A stretch of DNA of 64,000 bases from Streptomyces sp. HB132 (GCF_016909575.1 NZ_JAFBGA010000005.1:372001-436000), one strand, 5' to 3'; counted from the stretch's first letter, positions 16,727-26,415 are shown. Notes: generated by a model from the letters alone, not told the origin. A program made the numbers and translations.

Positions 16727-18387
16727 GCCCCGTAACAGCTGGTGTGCTCCAGATGCTCGCGCTGATCTCCGCGCTCGCCCTGGCATACCGTCCGCTCGGT
16801 GACCACATGGCCCGGGTCTACTCCTCGCACAAGCATCTCGTGCCGGAGCGGTGGATCTACCGTGCCATCGGGGCGGACCCCTCCGCCCCGATGCACTGGC
16901 CGGCCTATCTGCGCGGCGTACTCGCGTTCTCCGCGGTGAGCGTGCTCTTCCTCTACGCACTTCAGCGCATGCAGGGGTCGCTGCCCGGCTCGCTCGGCTT
17001 CGTGTCCATCGACCCGGACCAGGCGTTCAACACCGCCGCATCCTTCGTGGCGAACACCAACTGGCAGTCCTACTACGGCGAACAGGCCATGGGCCATGTC
17101 GTGCAGACCGGCGGCCTGGCGGTGCAGAACTTCGCCTCGGCCGCCGTGGGCATGGCCGTGGCCGTGGCCCTCGTACGCGGCTTCGCGCGTTCCCGCACCG
17201 GCGAGCTGGGCAACTTCTGGACGGACCTGGTGCGCGGAACCGTACGCGTCCTGCTGCCGATCTCGGTGAGCGGCGCGATCGTCCTGGTGGCGTGCGGTGT
17301 CATCCAGAACTTCTCCGGTATCCACGAGGTCGGCCAGTTCTCGGGCGGCAGCCGGCAGTGGAACGGTGGCGCGGTCGCCTCGCAGGAGGTCATCAAGGAG
17401 CTGGGGACGAACGGCGGCGGATACTTCAACGCCAACTCCGCCCATCCCCTGGAAAATCCGACTCCCTTCTCCAACCTCTTCGAGATCTTCCTGATCCTTC
17501 TGATCCCGTCCGCGCTGACCCGCACCTTCGGCCGCATGACCGGCGACCTGCGGCAGGGCTACACGATCCTCGCCACGATGGCCACCATCTGGATCGGCTT
17601 CACCGCCCTGATGATGTGGACCGAATTCGCCCACCACGGCCCGGCCCCCGAGATCGCCGGCGGCGCGATGGAGGGCAAGGAGACCCGCTTCGGCATCGCC
17701 GGATCGTCGATCTTCGCCGTGGCGACCACCCTCACCTCGACAGGTGCGGTCAACTCCGCCCACTCCTCCTACACGGGGCTGGGCGGCGGCATCACCATGC
17801 TGGGCATGCAGCTGGGCGAGATAGCGCCCGGCGGTGTCGGATCCGGTCTCTACGGCATGCTGGTCATGGCGGTGATCGCGGTGTTCATAGCCGGCCTCAT
17901 GGTCGGGCGTACGCCGGAATACCTCGGCAAGAAGATCGGCACCCGCCAGATCAAGCTCGCGGCGTTCTACATCCTGATCACCCCGGCGCTGGTTCTCGGC
18001 TTCACCGCGGTGGCCGTGGCGCTGCCCACTCCGGCCGACTCGATGACCAACAGCGGCGCCCACGGATTCTCCGAGATCCTCTACGCCTACACGTCCGGCG
18101 CCAACAACAACGGTTCCGCCTTCGCGGGGCTCGACGCCGACACGCAGTGGTTCAACACCACCATCGGCATAGCGATGCTGCTCGGCCGCTTCCTGCCGAT
18201 CGTTTTCGTCCTGGCGCTGGCAGGCTCGCTCGCCGAGCAGCAACCCGTGCCGCCCACGGCCGGCACTCTGCGGACCGACAAGCCGCTCTACGCGGGTCTG
18301 CTCGTCGGCACCATCCTCATCGTCACCGGTCTGACCTACTTCCCGGCCCTGGCGCTGGGTCCGCTCGCCGAAGGGCTCGCCTCATGA
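16723..18387 (+). CDS. kdpA: KdpA, K+-binding and translocating subunit
   Basis: A 554-residue membrane protein of full family length, with about ten helices. Filter-loop signatures are present, for example [20 protein letters not shown], the earlier [12 protein letters not shown], and [18 protein letters not shown] and [14 protein letters not shown] further on. It forms the high-affinity K+ channel-like subunit that feeds KdpB. It sits second in kdpFABC with 4-bp overlaps on both sides. Confidence 0.97.
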   Translation: MSPVTAGVLQMLALISALALAYRPLGDHMARVYSSHKHLVPERWIYRAIGADPSAPMHWPAYLRGVLAFSAVSVLFLYALQRMQGSLPGSLGFVSIDPDQAFNTAASFVANTNWQSYYGEQAMGHVVQTGGLAVQNFASAAVGMAVAVALVRGFARSRTGELGNFWTDLVRGTVRVLLPISVSGAIVLVACGVIQNFSGIHEVGQFSGGSRQWNGGAVASQEVIKELGTNGGGYFNANSAHPLENPTPFSNLFEIFLILLIPSALTRTFGRMTGDLRQGYTILATMATIWIGFTALMMWTEFAHHGPAPEIAGGAMEGKETRFGIAGSSIFAVATTLTSTGAVNSAHSSYTGLGGGITMLGMQLGEIAPGGVGSGLYGMLVMAVIAVFIAGLMVGRTPEYLGKKIGTRQIKLAAFYILITPALVLGFTAVAVALPTPADSMTNSGAHGFSEILYAYTSGANNNGSAFAGLDADTQWFNTTIGIAMLLGRFLPIVFVLALAGSLAEQQPVPPTAGTLRTDKPLYAGLLVGTILIVTGLTYFPALALGPLAEGLAS

Positions 18388-20480
18388 GCACCGTCACCCC
18401 CACCCGCACCCCGCACGAGGGCCCGTCCGGCGGCGATGTCGTGTCAGCCCGCGCCGGCGGGGGTCTCTTCGACCCGGAGCAGTTGCTGAGGTCTTTCCCG
18501 GACGCGGTGCGGAAACTCGATCCCCGCATCATGATCAAGTCCCCGGTCATGTTCGTGGTGCTCGTCGGCTCCGTGTTCACCACCCTGCTGGCGATCCAGG
18601 ATCCGGGCGACCTGTTCGGATGGGCCATCGCGGCCTGGCTGTGGCTGACCGCCCTCTTCGCCAACCTCGCCGAGGCGGTTGCCGAGGGGCGCGGCAAGGC
18701 GCAGGCCGACACACTGCGCAGGGCGAGGACCGGCACGGTGGCCCGCAGGCTGAACTGCCGTGACGAGGTCGAGGTGCCCGGCACGGAGCTGCGGGTCGGA
18801 GATCTGGTCGTGTGCGAGGCCGGCGACACCGTTCCCGGTGACGGTGACGTCGTCGAGGGGGTCGCGTCCGTCGACGAGTCGGCCGTCACCGGCGAATCCG
18901 CCCCGGTGATCCGGGAGTCCGGTGGCGACCGCAGTGCGGTCACCGGCGGCACGAAGGTGCTCTCCGACCGTATCGTCGTCCGGATCACCACCGAGCCGGG
19001 TGAGACCTTCATCGACCGGATGATCGCCCTGGTCGAGGGCGCCGCCCGGCGGAAGACTCCCAACGAGATCGCGCTCGACATCCTGCTGGCGTCGCTGACC
19101 ATCGTCTTCCTGCTGGCGGTCGTGACGCTCCAGCCGTTCGCCATCCACGCCGGCGCCCGGCAGTCCATGATCGTGCTGACCGCCCTGCTGGTGTGTCTGA
19201 TCCCGACGACCATCGGCGCACTCCTCTCCGCGATCGGCATCGCGGGCATGGACCGCCTGGTCCAGCGCAACGTCCTGGCCGTGTCGGGGCGCGCGGTGGA
19301 GGCGGCGGGTGACGTCTCGACGCTGCTGCTCGACAAGACCGGCACGATCACACTCGGCAACCGGCAGGCCGCGGAGTTCGTCCCGGCGAGGGGTGTGACC
19401 GAGGCGGAGCTGGCAGACGCCGCGCAGCTGTCCTCGCTGGCCGACGAGACCCCCGAAGGCCGCTCGATCGTCGTGCTCGCCAAGGAGAAGTACGGTCTCC
19501 GCGAGCGGGGCCACGGCGAGCCGGCCCACGCCACCTGGATTGCGTTCACCGCACGGACCCGACTGTCGGGAGTGGACGTCGAGGGTCTCAAGGCCCGTAA
19601 GGGAGCGGCCAGTTCGGTCGCGGCATGGGTACGGGAGCGGGGCGGCAGCGTCGCCGAGGACGACGGCCGGCTCGCCGACCGGATCTCGGAGACCGGGGGC
19701 ACACCCCTCCTGGTCGCCGTCGAGGACGCGAGGGGCGCCCGGATCCTCGGTGCCGTCCACCTGAAGGACGTCGTGAAGGACGGGATGCGGGAACGGTTCG
19801 ACGAACTGCGCCGGATGGGCATCAGGACCGTCATGATCACGGGTGACAACCCGCTCACGGCGAAGGCCATCGCGAAGGAGGCGGGAGTCGACGACTTCCT
19901 CGCCGAAGCCACCCCCGAGGACAAGATGGCCCTGATCAAGCGGGAGCAGGCGGGCGGCAAGGTCGTCGCCATGACGGGTGACGGCACCAACGACGCCCCC
20001 GCGCTCGCCCAGGCGGATGTCGGCGTGGCGATGAACACCGGCACCTCGGCCGCCAAGGAGGCCGGGAACATGGTGGACCTGGACTCCGACCCCACCAAAC
20101 TCATCGAGATCGTCGGGATCGGCAAGCAACTCCTCATCACCCGGGGCGCACTGACGACCTTCTCCATGGCCAACGACGTCGCCAAGTACTTCGCGATCAT
20201 TCCGGCCATGTTCGCGGTGGTCCACCCCGGCCTGGAAAAGCTCGACGTGATGGGTCTCGCGTCACCGGAGTCCGCGATCCTGTCCGCCGTCATCTTCAAC
20301 GCGCTCATCATCATCGCCCTCGTACCGCTCGCCCTCAAAGGGGTCCGGTACCGGCCCGCCGGCGCCGACAGGATGCTCCGTCGCAACCTCGGGATCTACG
20401 GACTGGGCGGCCTGATCGCCCCGTTCATCGGCATCAAGGTCATCGACCTGCTCCTCTCCCTCGTTCCCGGGCTCTCCTGA
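18384..20480 (+). CDS. kdpB: KdpB, P-type ATPase subunit
   Basis: A 698-residue P-type ATPase. The phosphorylated residue is Asp317 in [12 protein letters not shown]. Also visible are the actuator motif [10 protein letters not shown], the Mg-binding hinge [19 protein letters not shown] and the nucleotide-domain region. ATP hydrolysis here drives K+ uptake through KdpA under potassium limitation. The reading frame stays open far upstream across kdpA; the true start is the ATG at 18384, overlapping the kdpA stop. Confidence 0.97.
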   Translation: MSTVTPTRTPHEGPSGGDVVSARAGGGLFDPEQLLRSFPDAVRKLDPRIMIKSPVMFVVLVGSVFTTLLAIQDPGDLFGWAIAAWLWLTALFANLAEAVAEGRGKAQADTLRRARTGTVARRLNCRDEVEVPGTELRVGDLVVCEAGDTVPGDGDVVEGVASVDESAVTGESAPVIRESGGDRSAVTGGTKVLSDRIVVRITTEPGETFIDRMIALVEGAARRKTPNEIALDILLASLTIVFLLAVVTLQPFAIHAGARQSMIVLTALLVCLIPTTIGALLSAIGIAGMDRLVQRNVLAVSGRAVEAAGDVSTLLLDKTGTITLGNRQAAEFVPARGVTEAELADAAQLSSLADETPEGRSIVVLAKEKYGLRERGHGEPAHATWIAFTARTRLSGVDVEGLKARKGAASSVAAWVRERGGSVAEDDGRLADRISETGGTPLLVAVEDARGARILGAVHLKDVVKDGMRERFDELRRMGIRTVMITGDNPLTAKAIAKEAGVDDFLAEATPEDKMALIKREQAGGKVVAMTGDGTNDAPALAQADVGVAMNTGTSAAKEAGNMVDLDSDPTKLIEIVGIGKQLLITRGALTTFSMANDVAKYFAIIPAMFAVVHPGLEKLDVMGLASPESAILSAVIFNALIIIALVPLALKGVRYRPAGADRMLRRNLGIYGLGGLIAPFIGIKVIDLLLSLVPGLS

Positions 20481-20501
20481 ACCAGAAACGGCTGATCAGC
20501 C

Positions 20502-21179
20502 ATGAACACCTCCCTCAAGAACACCACCCGCCCGCTCGGGGCGGGGCTACGCGCCCTGCTCGTCCTGAGCCTCATCTGCGGCGTCCTCTATCCGCTCGCC
20601 GTCACGGGCATCGCCCAGGCGCTCTTCAGCACCGAGGCCGACGGTTCCGGGATCAGCGACGGCAACGGCGACACCGTCGGATCCTCCCTGATCGGGCAGA
20701 CGTACGACCTGCCGAAACGGAACCCGGACGATCCGAAGGAGGTGGCGAAGCCGGACCTGCGGTGGTTCCAGCCCCGCCCCTCGAACGGCCTGGGCAGCAA
20801 CAGTGTGAACACCCAGTACGCGCTCATCCTCTCCGGTGCCACCAACCGCTCCGCGGACAGCGCCGAGCTGGTCGCATGGGTCACCGAGGCGAAGGCGGCG
20901 GTCGTGGCGGACAACTCCACCCCGTCCTTCACGGTGCGGCCCGAGGACGTACCGGCCGAGGCGGTCACGTCGTCCGGCTCGGGCCTCGACCCGCACATCT
21001 CCCCGGCGTACGCGAAGCTCCAGGTCCACCGCGTCGCCGAGCGGAACGACCTCTCCGTCCGGCGGGTCGCTGAACTCGTGGCCGAACACACCGAGGGCCG
21101 CACTCTCGGGTTCATGGGCGAGCCCCGGGTCAACGTCCTGGAGCTCAACATCGCGCTCAGGGACACGCGCGGGTACTGA
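20502..21179 (+). CDS. kdpC: KdpC, assembly and affinity subunit
   Basis: A 225-residue protein with one N-terminal helix (LRALLVLSLICGVLYPLAV) and a periplasmic-side domain. Family blocks are SSLIGQTYD, FQPRPS, SGSGLDPHISPAYAKLQVHRVA and EPRVNVLELNIAL. It follows kdpB after 21 bp. No kdpD/kdpE sensor-regulator pair follows, so control must come from elsewhere on the chromosome. Confidence 0.96.
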   Translation: MNTSLKNTTRPLGAGLRALLVLSLICGVLYPLAVTGIAQALFSTEADGSGISDGNGDTVGSSLIGQTYDLPKRNPDDPKEVAKPDLRWFQPRPSNGLGSNSVNTQYALILSGATNRSADSAELVAWVTEAKAAVVADNSTPSFTVRPEDVPAEAVTSSGSGLDPHISPAYAKLQVHRVAERNDLSVRRVAELVAEHTEGRTLGFMGEPRVNVLELNIALRDTRGY

Positions 21180-21209
21180 CACGACGCGTTCCGCCTCGCC
21201 CGGCCCCAC

Positions 21210-21227
21210 AGTTTCGAAAGTTTCGAA
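21210..21227. promoter_or_regulatory. Tandem AGTTTCGAA motif upstream of the xylanase remnant
   Basis: Two perfect tandem copies of AGTTTCGAA (21210-21218 and 21219-21227) contain the palindrome TTTCGAAA. CGAA/TTCG-rich sites of this kind are typical of actinobacterial xylan-regulon operators. The site is 31 bp after kdpC and about 380 bp before the xylanase start. Confidence 0.45.
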
Positions 21228-21349
21228 CCAGATCGACTCGATTCCTGATCGGCAGTCCAGCTCGACCGATGCATGAAACTGCACTCTTCGAGTCACATGC
21301 CTTTTGGGCTGCGCAAACACCAAGAGTCCGTCACATATCCCGAACCGAC

Positions 21350-21403
21350 GCTTTCGTAATTCCTGCCGAAAGCATTGACACCCACCGGAGCCAGATCAAC
21401 ACT
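21350..21403 (+). promoter_or_regulatory. Inverted repeat plus TTGACA before the xylan genes
   Basis: GCTTTCG (21350-21356) and CGAAAGC (21367-21373) form a 7-bp inverted repeat ending one base before TTGACA (21375-21380). A weak AACACT 17 bp later could be the -10. The arms have the same CTTTCG/CGAAAG character as the tandem site at 21210. I infer a xylan-responsive operator and promoter. Confidence 0.45.
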
Positions 21404-21605
21404 GTTCGCCGTCGGCAGACCTCAATCGCTGTCGGTCCGGGTACGCCCCGGGCCGGTCGTCGAGCGCTCCGGCCGGCCCGGTCCGGCCGGGGCGCGCCAG
21501 GCTCACGCACCGTCGTCGTCATCACCTGCTCACGACACCCCCGAAGGACGTCGCGCGCTGCCCGGAACCGCCCGGCGGCACGACAACGAGGAGGAAGGAA
21601 CGTAC

Positions 21606-22013
21606 ATGAACGATGCGCCGGTGATGGCCACCGTGGCCGTACTGGCCCTGCCGGGCGCGGCCGACGCCAACACGGTCATCGACTCGAATCAGACCGGCAC
21701 CGACAACGGCTGCTACTACTCCTTCTGGACCGGCAGCCCCGGCACGGTCTCGATGAACCTCGCATCCGTGGGCGGCTACGGCACTTCGTGGCGGAACACC
21801 GGGAACTTCGTCGCCGGAAAGGGCTGGAGCACCGGCGGACGCAGGAGTGTCACCTGCTCGGGCTCCTTCGATCCCTCCGGCAACGCGTACCTGACCCTCT
21901 ACGGATGGTCGACGAACCCCCTCGTGGAGTACCACATCGTCGACAGCTGGGGCGCCACCATCCAGGCCAACGGCAACCGGACCTGGCCCACCGTCACCTG
22001 CGCATCCGGCTGA
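21606..22013 (+). pseudogene. GH11 endo-xylanase with internal deletion, joined to a CBM2 tail
   Basis: A 135-codon ORF whose first two thirds are the N-terminal half of a family-11 xylanase ([59 protein letters not shown]). The nucleophile Glu108 is present. The frame then jumps directly into the last 22 residues of a family-2 cellulose-binding module ([21 protein letters not shown]). The second half of the GH11 barrel with the acid/base Glu, the linker and most of the CBM are absent. The signal peptide is also short and lacks a basic n-region ([21 protein letters not shown]). The ribosome site AGGAGGAAGGA is intact. I expect no xylanase activity. Intact relatives such as Streptomyces XlnB are about 330 residues and also precede axeA. 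Confidence 0.85.
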
Positions 22014-22016
22014 CCC
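21947..22016 (+). repeat. 70-bp direct repeat shared with the end of axeA
   Basis: The segment is identical to 23043-23112 at 68 of 70 positions (mismatches at 21978 and 22005). It covers the CBM2 C-terminus and the first bases after the stop. The first copy begins exactly at the xylanase deletion junction (CTGGGGC). Confidence 0.85.
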
Positions 22017-22125
22017 GGGCGCAGCCGCACACCGCACCGGCGGGGCGGCAGCGGTCCCGGGCCCTCGCCGCCCCTCGATTCAGCGGTTCCGTCCCCATCC
22101 GATCAGGACGAGAAGGACTCACACC

Positions 22126-23109
22126 ATGTACATCCCTGCACGCTTGCTCTTACGGCCCGTGATCGCGACGCTGGCCGTCGTCACTCTGGCCGCGACCGCC
22201 ACCGTCGTCACCGGCACGACTCCCTCGCACGCCGCCGGCGCCGCCGCCTGCAACGGGTACGTCGGTCTCACCTTCGACGACGGCCCGTCCAGCAGCACAC
22301 CGGGCCTGCTCAACGCCCTGAAACAGAACGGGCTGCGGGCCACCATGTTCAACCAGGGCCAGTACGCGGCCTCCAACGCGGCCCAGGTCAGGGCCCAGGT
22401 CGACGTTGGCATGTGGGTCGGCAACCACAGCTACACCCATCCGCACCTGACGCAGCAGAGTCAGGCACAGGTCGACTCCGAACTCTCCCGCACCCAGCAG
22501 GCCATCGCCGCTGCCGGCGGCGGCACGCCGAAACTGTTCCGCCCTCCCTACGGGGAGTCCAACGCGACGGTGCGGGCTTCAGCGGCCAAGTACGGTTTGA
22601 CGCAGATCATCTGGGACGTCGACTCGCAGGACTGGAACGGTGCGAGCACCGATGCGATCGTGCAGGCCAATGCCCGGCTCACCAACGGACAGATCATCCT
22701 CATGCACGACTGGCCGGCCAACACGCTCGCCGCGATCCCGCGTATCGCCCAGGGTCTGGCGAGCCGCGGGCTGTGCGCCGGCATGATCTCCCCGCAGACC
22801 GGCCGCGCCGTCGCCCCCGACAGTGGTGGCACGGGCGGTGGTAGTGGGTGTACCGCCACCGTGACCGCGGGCGACAGGTGGAGCGACCGCTACAACATCA
22901 ACGTCGCGGTCTCCGGATCCAGCAACTGGACCGTCACGATGAACACCCCCTCCCCCGCCAAGGTCCTCTCGACCTGGAACACGAGTGCCACCTATCCCAG
23001 CACCCAGGTGATGACCGCCAAGCCCAACGGGAACGGCAACAACTGGGGCGCCACCATCCAGGCCAACGGCAACTGGACCTGGCCCACCGTCACCTGCGCG
23101 TCCGGCTGA
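22126..23109 (+). CDS. axeA: Acetyl xylan esterase (NodB polysaccharide deacetylase with CBM2)
   Basis: A 327-residue secreted enzyme. A signal peptide (about residues 1-37, ending SHAAG) precedes a carbohydrate-esterase family 4 NodB domain: Asp51/Asp52 in LTFDDGP, metal ligands His101 and His105 in [16 protein letters not shown], and [16 protein letters not shown] linker leads to a CBM2 from about residue 243 ([20 protein letters not shown]) to the end. It removes acetyl groups from xylan. Codon 9 is TTA (22150-22152), the only TTA I found in a gene here, implying dependence on bldA tRNA. It lies 112 bp after the xylanase remnant, the same order as xlnB-axeA in S. lividans. Confidence 0.93.
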   Translation: MYIPARLLLRPVIATLAVVTLAATATVVTGTTPSHAAGAAACNGYVGLTFDDGPSSSTPGLLNALKQNGLRATMFNQGQYAASNAAQVRAQVDVGMWVGNHSYTHPHLTQQSQAQVDSELSRTQQAIAAAGGGTPKLFRPPYGESNATVRASAAKYGLTQIIWDVDSQDWNGASTDAIVQANARLTNGQIILMHDWPANTLAAIPRIAQGLASRGLCAGMISPQTGRAVAPDSGGTGGGSGCTATVTAGDRWSDRYNINVAVSGSSNWTVTMNTPSPAKVLSTWNTSATYPSTQVMTAKPNGNGNNWGATIQANGNWTWPTVTCASG

Positions 23110-23144
23110 CCCCTGCTTCCGGGACCGGTGGGTGCGGCGTCCCT

Positions 23145-23204
23145 GCCCGCCGCCTCCACCCCGGCGCCCGCAGCCATGCGCTGGGGCCGGTGGAGGCGGC
23201 GGGC
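23145..23204 (+). terminator. Long hairpin after axeA
   Basis: A perfect 16-bp stem (23145-23160 against 23189-23204) with a 28-nt loop begins 36 bp after the axeA stop. The rest of the gap to 23585 contains no ORF I can defend; small frames on both strands look like shadows or decayed sequence. Confidence 0.65.
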
Positions 23205-23585
23205 GGCTGGGCCACCGTGTCGACGAGCCCGGCGTCCTCGGCGCCGCGGGATCCGCTGTGCACACCGCGACCGCGCCGTCACGGCTTCTCCGGGCAGTCC
23301 CGAAGGCGCACCGGTTCCCGCCGCCGGGGTCCGGCAGTCCGGGCTGAGGGGCGACCACGGTGACATCGCCGCCGGACAGGGTGAACCTGGCGCGGGACCA
23401 CTGGGCCGGCGGGCCCCACTGCCGCACGACGCCGTCCTGGCTGCTGCTCGCGCCGCCGACGCCCCGGCCGTGGCCGACCAGGCGATCCCGGCCACTGCTT
23501 CAGGATGAACAAGGCTCTGCGGCCCCCTCGTCACTATCCTGTCCGCAGCCGATCGTCCTCTGCCGCGCACACCCAGGAGCCCGCC

Positions 23586-24401
23586 ATGTCCCGTCCGGAG
23601 AACGATGCCACCGCCCAGCGCATCGACACCAGCAGACCCCACCCCGCCCGGATGTACGACTGGTTCCTCGGTGGCAAGGACAACTACCCGGTGGACGAGG
23701 CCATGGGCCGGCAGATGCTGGCCGTGGAGCCCGGGGTCCCGGTCATGGCCAAGGTGAACCGGGCCTTCATGCACCGCGCCACCCGATGGCTGAGCGGCCG
23801 GGGAGTCCGCCAGTTCCTCGACATCGGCACGGGGATACCCACCGAGCCGAACCTCCACCAGGTCGCCCAGCAGGAGGCGCCCGCCTCGCGGGTCGTCTAC
23901 TGCGACAACGACCCCATCGTCCTGGCGCACGCCGAGGCCCTGCTGAAGGGAACTCAGGAGGGGGCCATCGACTACGTGCAGGCGGATGCCCGCGACGTGG
24001 ACGCCATTCTCGAACGCGCCGGAAAGACACTGGACTTCAGCCGCCCGGTCGCCCTCTCCCTGATCTCGTTGCTGCACTTCGTGTGCGACGAGGACGGCGC
24101 GTACGACTTGGTGGACCGGCTGACCGCGGTGCTAGCACCCGGCAGCCATGTGGTGATCTCGCACCTCACCGCAGACTTCCACCCGGCGGAGGCCCGTGAG
24201 GTCGACGAGATGTACAAGGCCAATGCACTGACCCTGGCGCCGCGCACCCGTGAGCAGTTCGCCCGCTTCTTCGACGGTCTCGACATCGTCGGGCCCGGCG
24301 TCGTGGCAGCCGAGGCGTGGCACCCCGAACTCGGTGAGCCTGTTCCGGGCCAGGACGACGTCATCAGTGCCGGCTACGTGGCGGTGGGCCGCAAGCCCTA
24401 G
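23586..24401 (+). CDS. SAM-dependent methyltransferase of the Streptomyces DUF574 type
   Basis: A 271-residue protein of the family annotated as S-adenosylmethionine-dependent methyltransferase (Methyltransf_19). The start block IDTSRPHPARMYDWFLGGKD is diagnostic. The SAM site is QFLDIGTGIPTEPNLHQVAQ, followed by VVYCDNDPIVLAHAEALL and YVQADARDVD. The family is greatly expanded in Streptomyces and its substrates are mostly unknown. The ATG at 23586 is chosen for the AGGAG eight bases upstream; an earlier in-frame start at 23505 has no ribosome site. It is convergent with the DUF998 gene. Confidence 0.88.
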   Translation: MSRPENDATAQRIDTSRPHPARMYDWFLGGKDNYPVDEAMGRQMLAVEPGVPVMAKVNRAFMHRATRWLSGRGVRQFLDIGTGIPTEPNLHQVAQQEAPASRVVYCDNDPIVLAHAEALLKGTQEGAIDYVQADARDVDAILERAGKTLDFSRPVALSLISLLHFVCDEDGAYDLVDRLTAVLAPGSHVVISHLTADFHPAEAREVDEMYKANALTLAPRTREQFARFFDGLDIVGPGVVAAEAWHPELGEPVPGQDDVISAGYVAVGRKP

Positions 24402-24480
24402 CCCGTCCCGCGCGGCCCGGCCCGGCCGCATCCGGCAGGCCGCCGCCCTCGCGCGCGGCCGGTTCTGCGCGTCCTGTGTC

Positions 24481-25125
24481 TCAGCCGGGGCGGCCGGCAG
24501 TCCGGACACAGGAGAGGACCACGACCAGAGGCCAGAACGACTGGGCGAACGTGATCACGCGCTCAGCCGCTCCGGCGGTGTCGAGTACGAAGAGTGCGAG
24601 CAGGAACCAGGCGCCGCCGAGCCACATCAGCGCGGCCGCCGTCACGGACGGCCCGGCCCGCAGGCCCCACGGCGGGACGGCCGCGCGGGTCCCGCCGGCC
24701 GGACGCCTGCCGGGCGGGGCCCATCGGCCCGGGACGTCACGTCGCACCGCCATGACCGGCCACACCGCGAGCAGCGAGAATCCCACGGCCACGACCACAC
24801 CGTGGGCGAACGAGCCACCGCTGCTCGGCGCGGGGAACAGGGCCAGCATCATCGCCGAGAGTCCACCGCCGGCCAGCGCCACCCGTCCGGCGAGCGCGGC
24901 CGGTCGCAGTCCGCACGCGGTGACCACGTGGCAGGTTCCCAGAGCGAGCAGGGCCGATGTCATCACCCAGTAGCCGCGGGAGCCGTCGGAGGCCAGGATG
25001 CTGATCGTCGCCGACGCGGGATCGTAGCCGGGGCCGTGAAGCTCCGCCGAGATCGCCCAGCCGCCGACGAGCAGGACCGGGGCGCACAACGAGGAGAACA
25101 GAATCCACCAGGGGACAGATCGCAT
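24481..25125 (-). CDS. DUF998 multi-pass membrane protein
   Basis: About 214 residues with six or so hydrophobic segments. It starts SVPWWILFSSLCAPVLLVGG and continues with GPGYDPASATISILASDGSR, the conserved loop of DUF998 proteins, ending with ITFAQSFWPLVVVLSCVRT. Function of the family is not established. A GTG start at 25170 would add 15 residues; I prefer ATG 25125, just ahead of the first helix. It is divergent from the DUF5133 gene. Confidence 0.8.
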   Translation of the reverse strand: MRSVPWWILFSSLCAPVLLVGGWAISAELHGPGYDPASATISILASDGSRGYWVMTSALLALGTCHVVTACGLRPAALAGRVALAGGGLSAMMLALFPAPSSGGSFAHGVVVAVGFSLLAVWPVMAVRRDVPGRWAPPGRRPAGGTRAAVPPWGLRAGPSVTAAALMWLGGAWFLLALFVLDTAGAAERVITFAQSFWPLVVVLSCVRTAGRPG

Positions 25126-25327
25126 CGGTGAACGGTAGAACGCGCGGACCGGCACCGGCCGGTTGTACACGCAGGCGAGCCACTGCGTACTCCCCCCTCC
25201 AGGGGGTACACGCGTGTTGCCGGATCACATGACGCTGCGTGAACCGCACCGCTTGGCTGACCCGGCAACGGCCCCGTATCCCGGTGCGCCGCATCGGACG
25301 AGGATCGAACCCGGAGGAGAACCTGCT

Positions 25328-25591
25328 GTGCTGACACCCAGTCCTCAGGACCTGAGAGTGGCTATGGCCCGTTACGCCGACGCGCGGATCGAGGAAGCGC
25401 GCCGCTCGACGACAGCCACCGCCCGGGCCGTCGAGGACGCCGCCTACACCCTGTGCGTCATGACCGGCACCCAGGCTGTTCCGCAGGCCCTGCACGTCGC
25501 CGACAGCATGCTCGGCATGCGTGCCCCGGTGTCCCCGGCTCTTCGCCGGCCCGTCGGCACACATCAGGAAGACCGTCTCCAGACCGCCTGA
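25328..25591 (+). CDS. DUF5133 domain protein
   Basis: An 87-residue Streptomyces-type small protein: LTPSPQDLRVAMARYADARI, a helical middle, then VEDAAYTLCVMTGTQAVPQA, the conserved core of DUF5133. No catalytic motif is apparent. The GTG start at 25328 follows GGAGGAG by 7 nt, which decides it against the in-frame upstream starts. In the 200-bp divergent gap, GTAC-TCCCCC / GGGGGTAC (25187-25208) can form a hairpin. Members of this family often sit near regulators in Streptomyces, but the role is unknown. Confidence 0.78.
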   Translation: MLTPSPQDLRVAMARYADARIEEARRSTTATARAVEDAAYTLCVMTGTQAVPQALHVADSMLGMRAPVSPALRRPVGTHQEDRLQTA

Positions 25592-25704
25592 GATCCCGTC
25601 AGCGCGGTCGTCCGTCCCGCGCCGTTCGCGTGAGCCTGGTCATGATCACGCCCGGCGCGTCGCACCTCGCTCGACCCCGCCGTACCTCCCGGCTGTGCCG
25701 CCGG

Positions 25705-26415
25705 TCAGACGAACTGCTGCACCACCAGCACCGACGCACCCGCGATCGCCAGCGCCGTGGCGGCGATGCGGGTGCGCCGCGCGTTCAGCCGGTGCGTGAG
25801 CTGCCGGGAGAGCAGCACTCCGGCCACAGCGGCGGGGGCGAGCAGCACGGCGCCCCGCAGGGCATGTGCTCCGACCGCCCCGGCGGCCGTCAGTGCGGCC
25901 AGGCTCATCAGTGACCCGGCCAGAAAGAACGCACTCATCGTGGCGCGCAGTTCCGGGCCGCGCAGCCGCTGCCACACCATGGGCGGGCCGCCGACGGACG
26001 TCGCCGTACCCATCAGCCCCGAGGCCATGCCGGCCAGTACCACCGCCGACCACCGCTGCCGTGGAACGTAGCCGGCCATGCTCACCGCGACGCCGGCGAG
26101 GACCACACCGGCGATGAGAAGGGCGAGGTAGCGGGCGGGGAGGGCGACGACGAGCAGGGTGCCTGCCAGCACTCCAGGCACCCGTCCGAGCAGTGCCCAT
26201 CCGCAGCCGCGCAGGTCCGCCCGGTCGCGTTCGCGCAGCAGCCCCGTCGCCGTGACCCCGCCGGCGAGCAGCAGGACCGCGGCCGGGGCCAGGGCCGGGT
26301 CCACGAGGGAGAAGACCGGCGCGGCGATCATGCCCAGGCCGAAGCCGATGGAGACCTGGAGCAGGGCACCGACCCCGACCGTGACACAGAGCAGGGCGAA
26401 CTCCGGGCCGGTCAC
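25705..26415 (-). CDS. TauE/SafE family membrane permease
   Basis: A 236-residue protein of about eight helices with the two-half TauE/SafE organisation: VTVGVGALLQVSIGFGLGM at the start, and AGMASGLMGTATSVGGPPMV opening the second half. Family members move sulfite, sulfoacetate or other organic anions across the membrane. The GTG start at 26415 overlaps the oppF stop by 4 bp, so it is the last gene of the Opp-type operon. The frame is open upstream, but those codons belong to oppF on another frame. Confidence 0.87.
   Translation of the reverse strand: MTGPEFALLCVTVGVGALLQVSIGFGLGMIAAPVFSLVDPALAPAAVLLLAGGVTATGLLRERDRADLRGCGWALLGRVPGVLAGTLLVVALPARYLALLIAGVVLAGVAVSMAGYVPRQRWSAVVLAGMASGLMGTATSVGGPPMVWQRLRGPELRATMSAFFLAGSLMSLAALTAAGAVGAHALRGAVLLAPAAVAGVLLSRQLTHRLNARRTRIAATALAIAGASVLVVQQFV

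Noticed and set aside
16851..18383. N-terminal extension of KdpB giving a 1209-residue protein
   Set aside because: The extension is the out-of-frame image of kdpA; KdpB starts at 18384 with normal length.
23128..23508. Small ORFs on both strands between axeA and the methyltransferase gene
   Set aside because: They overlap the axeA terminator hairpin and show no domain. A decayed gene cannot be excluded but I cannot name one.
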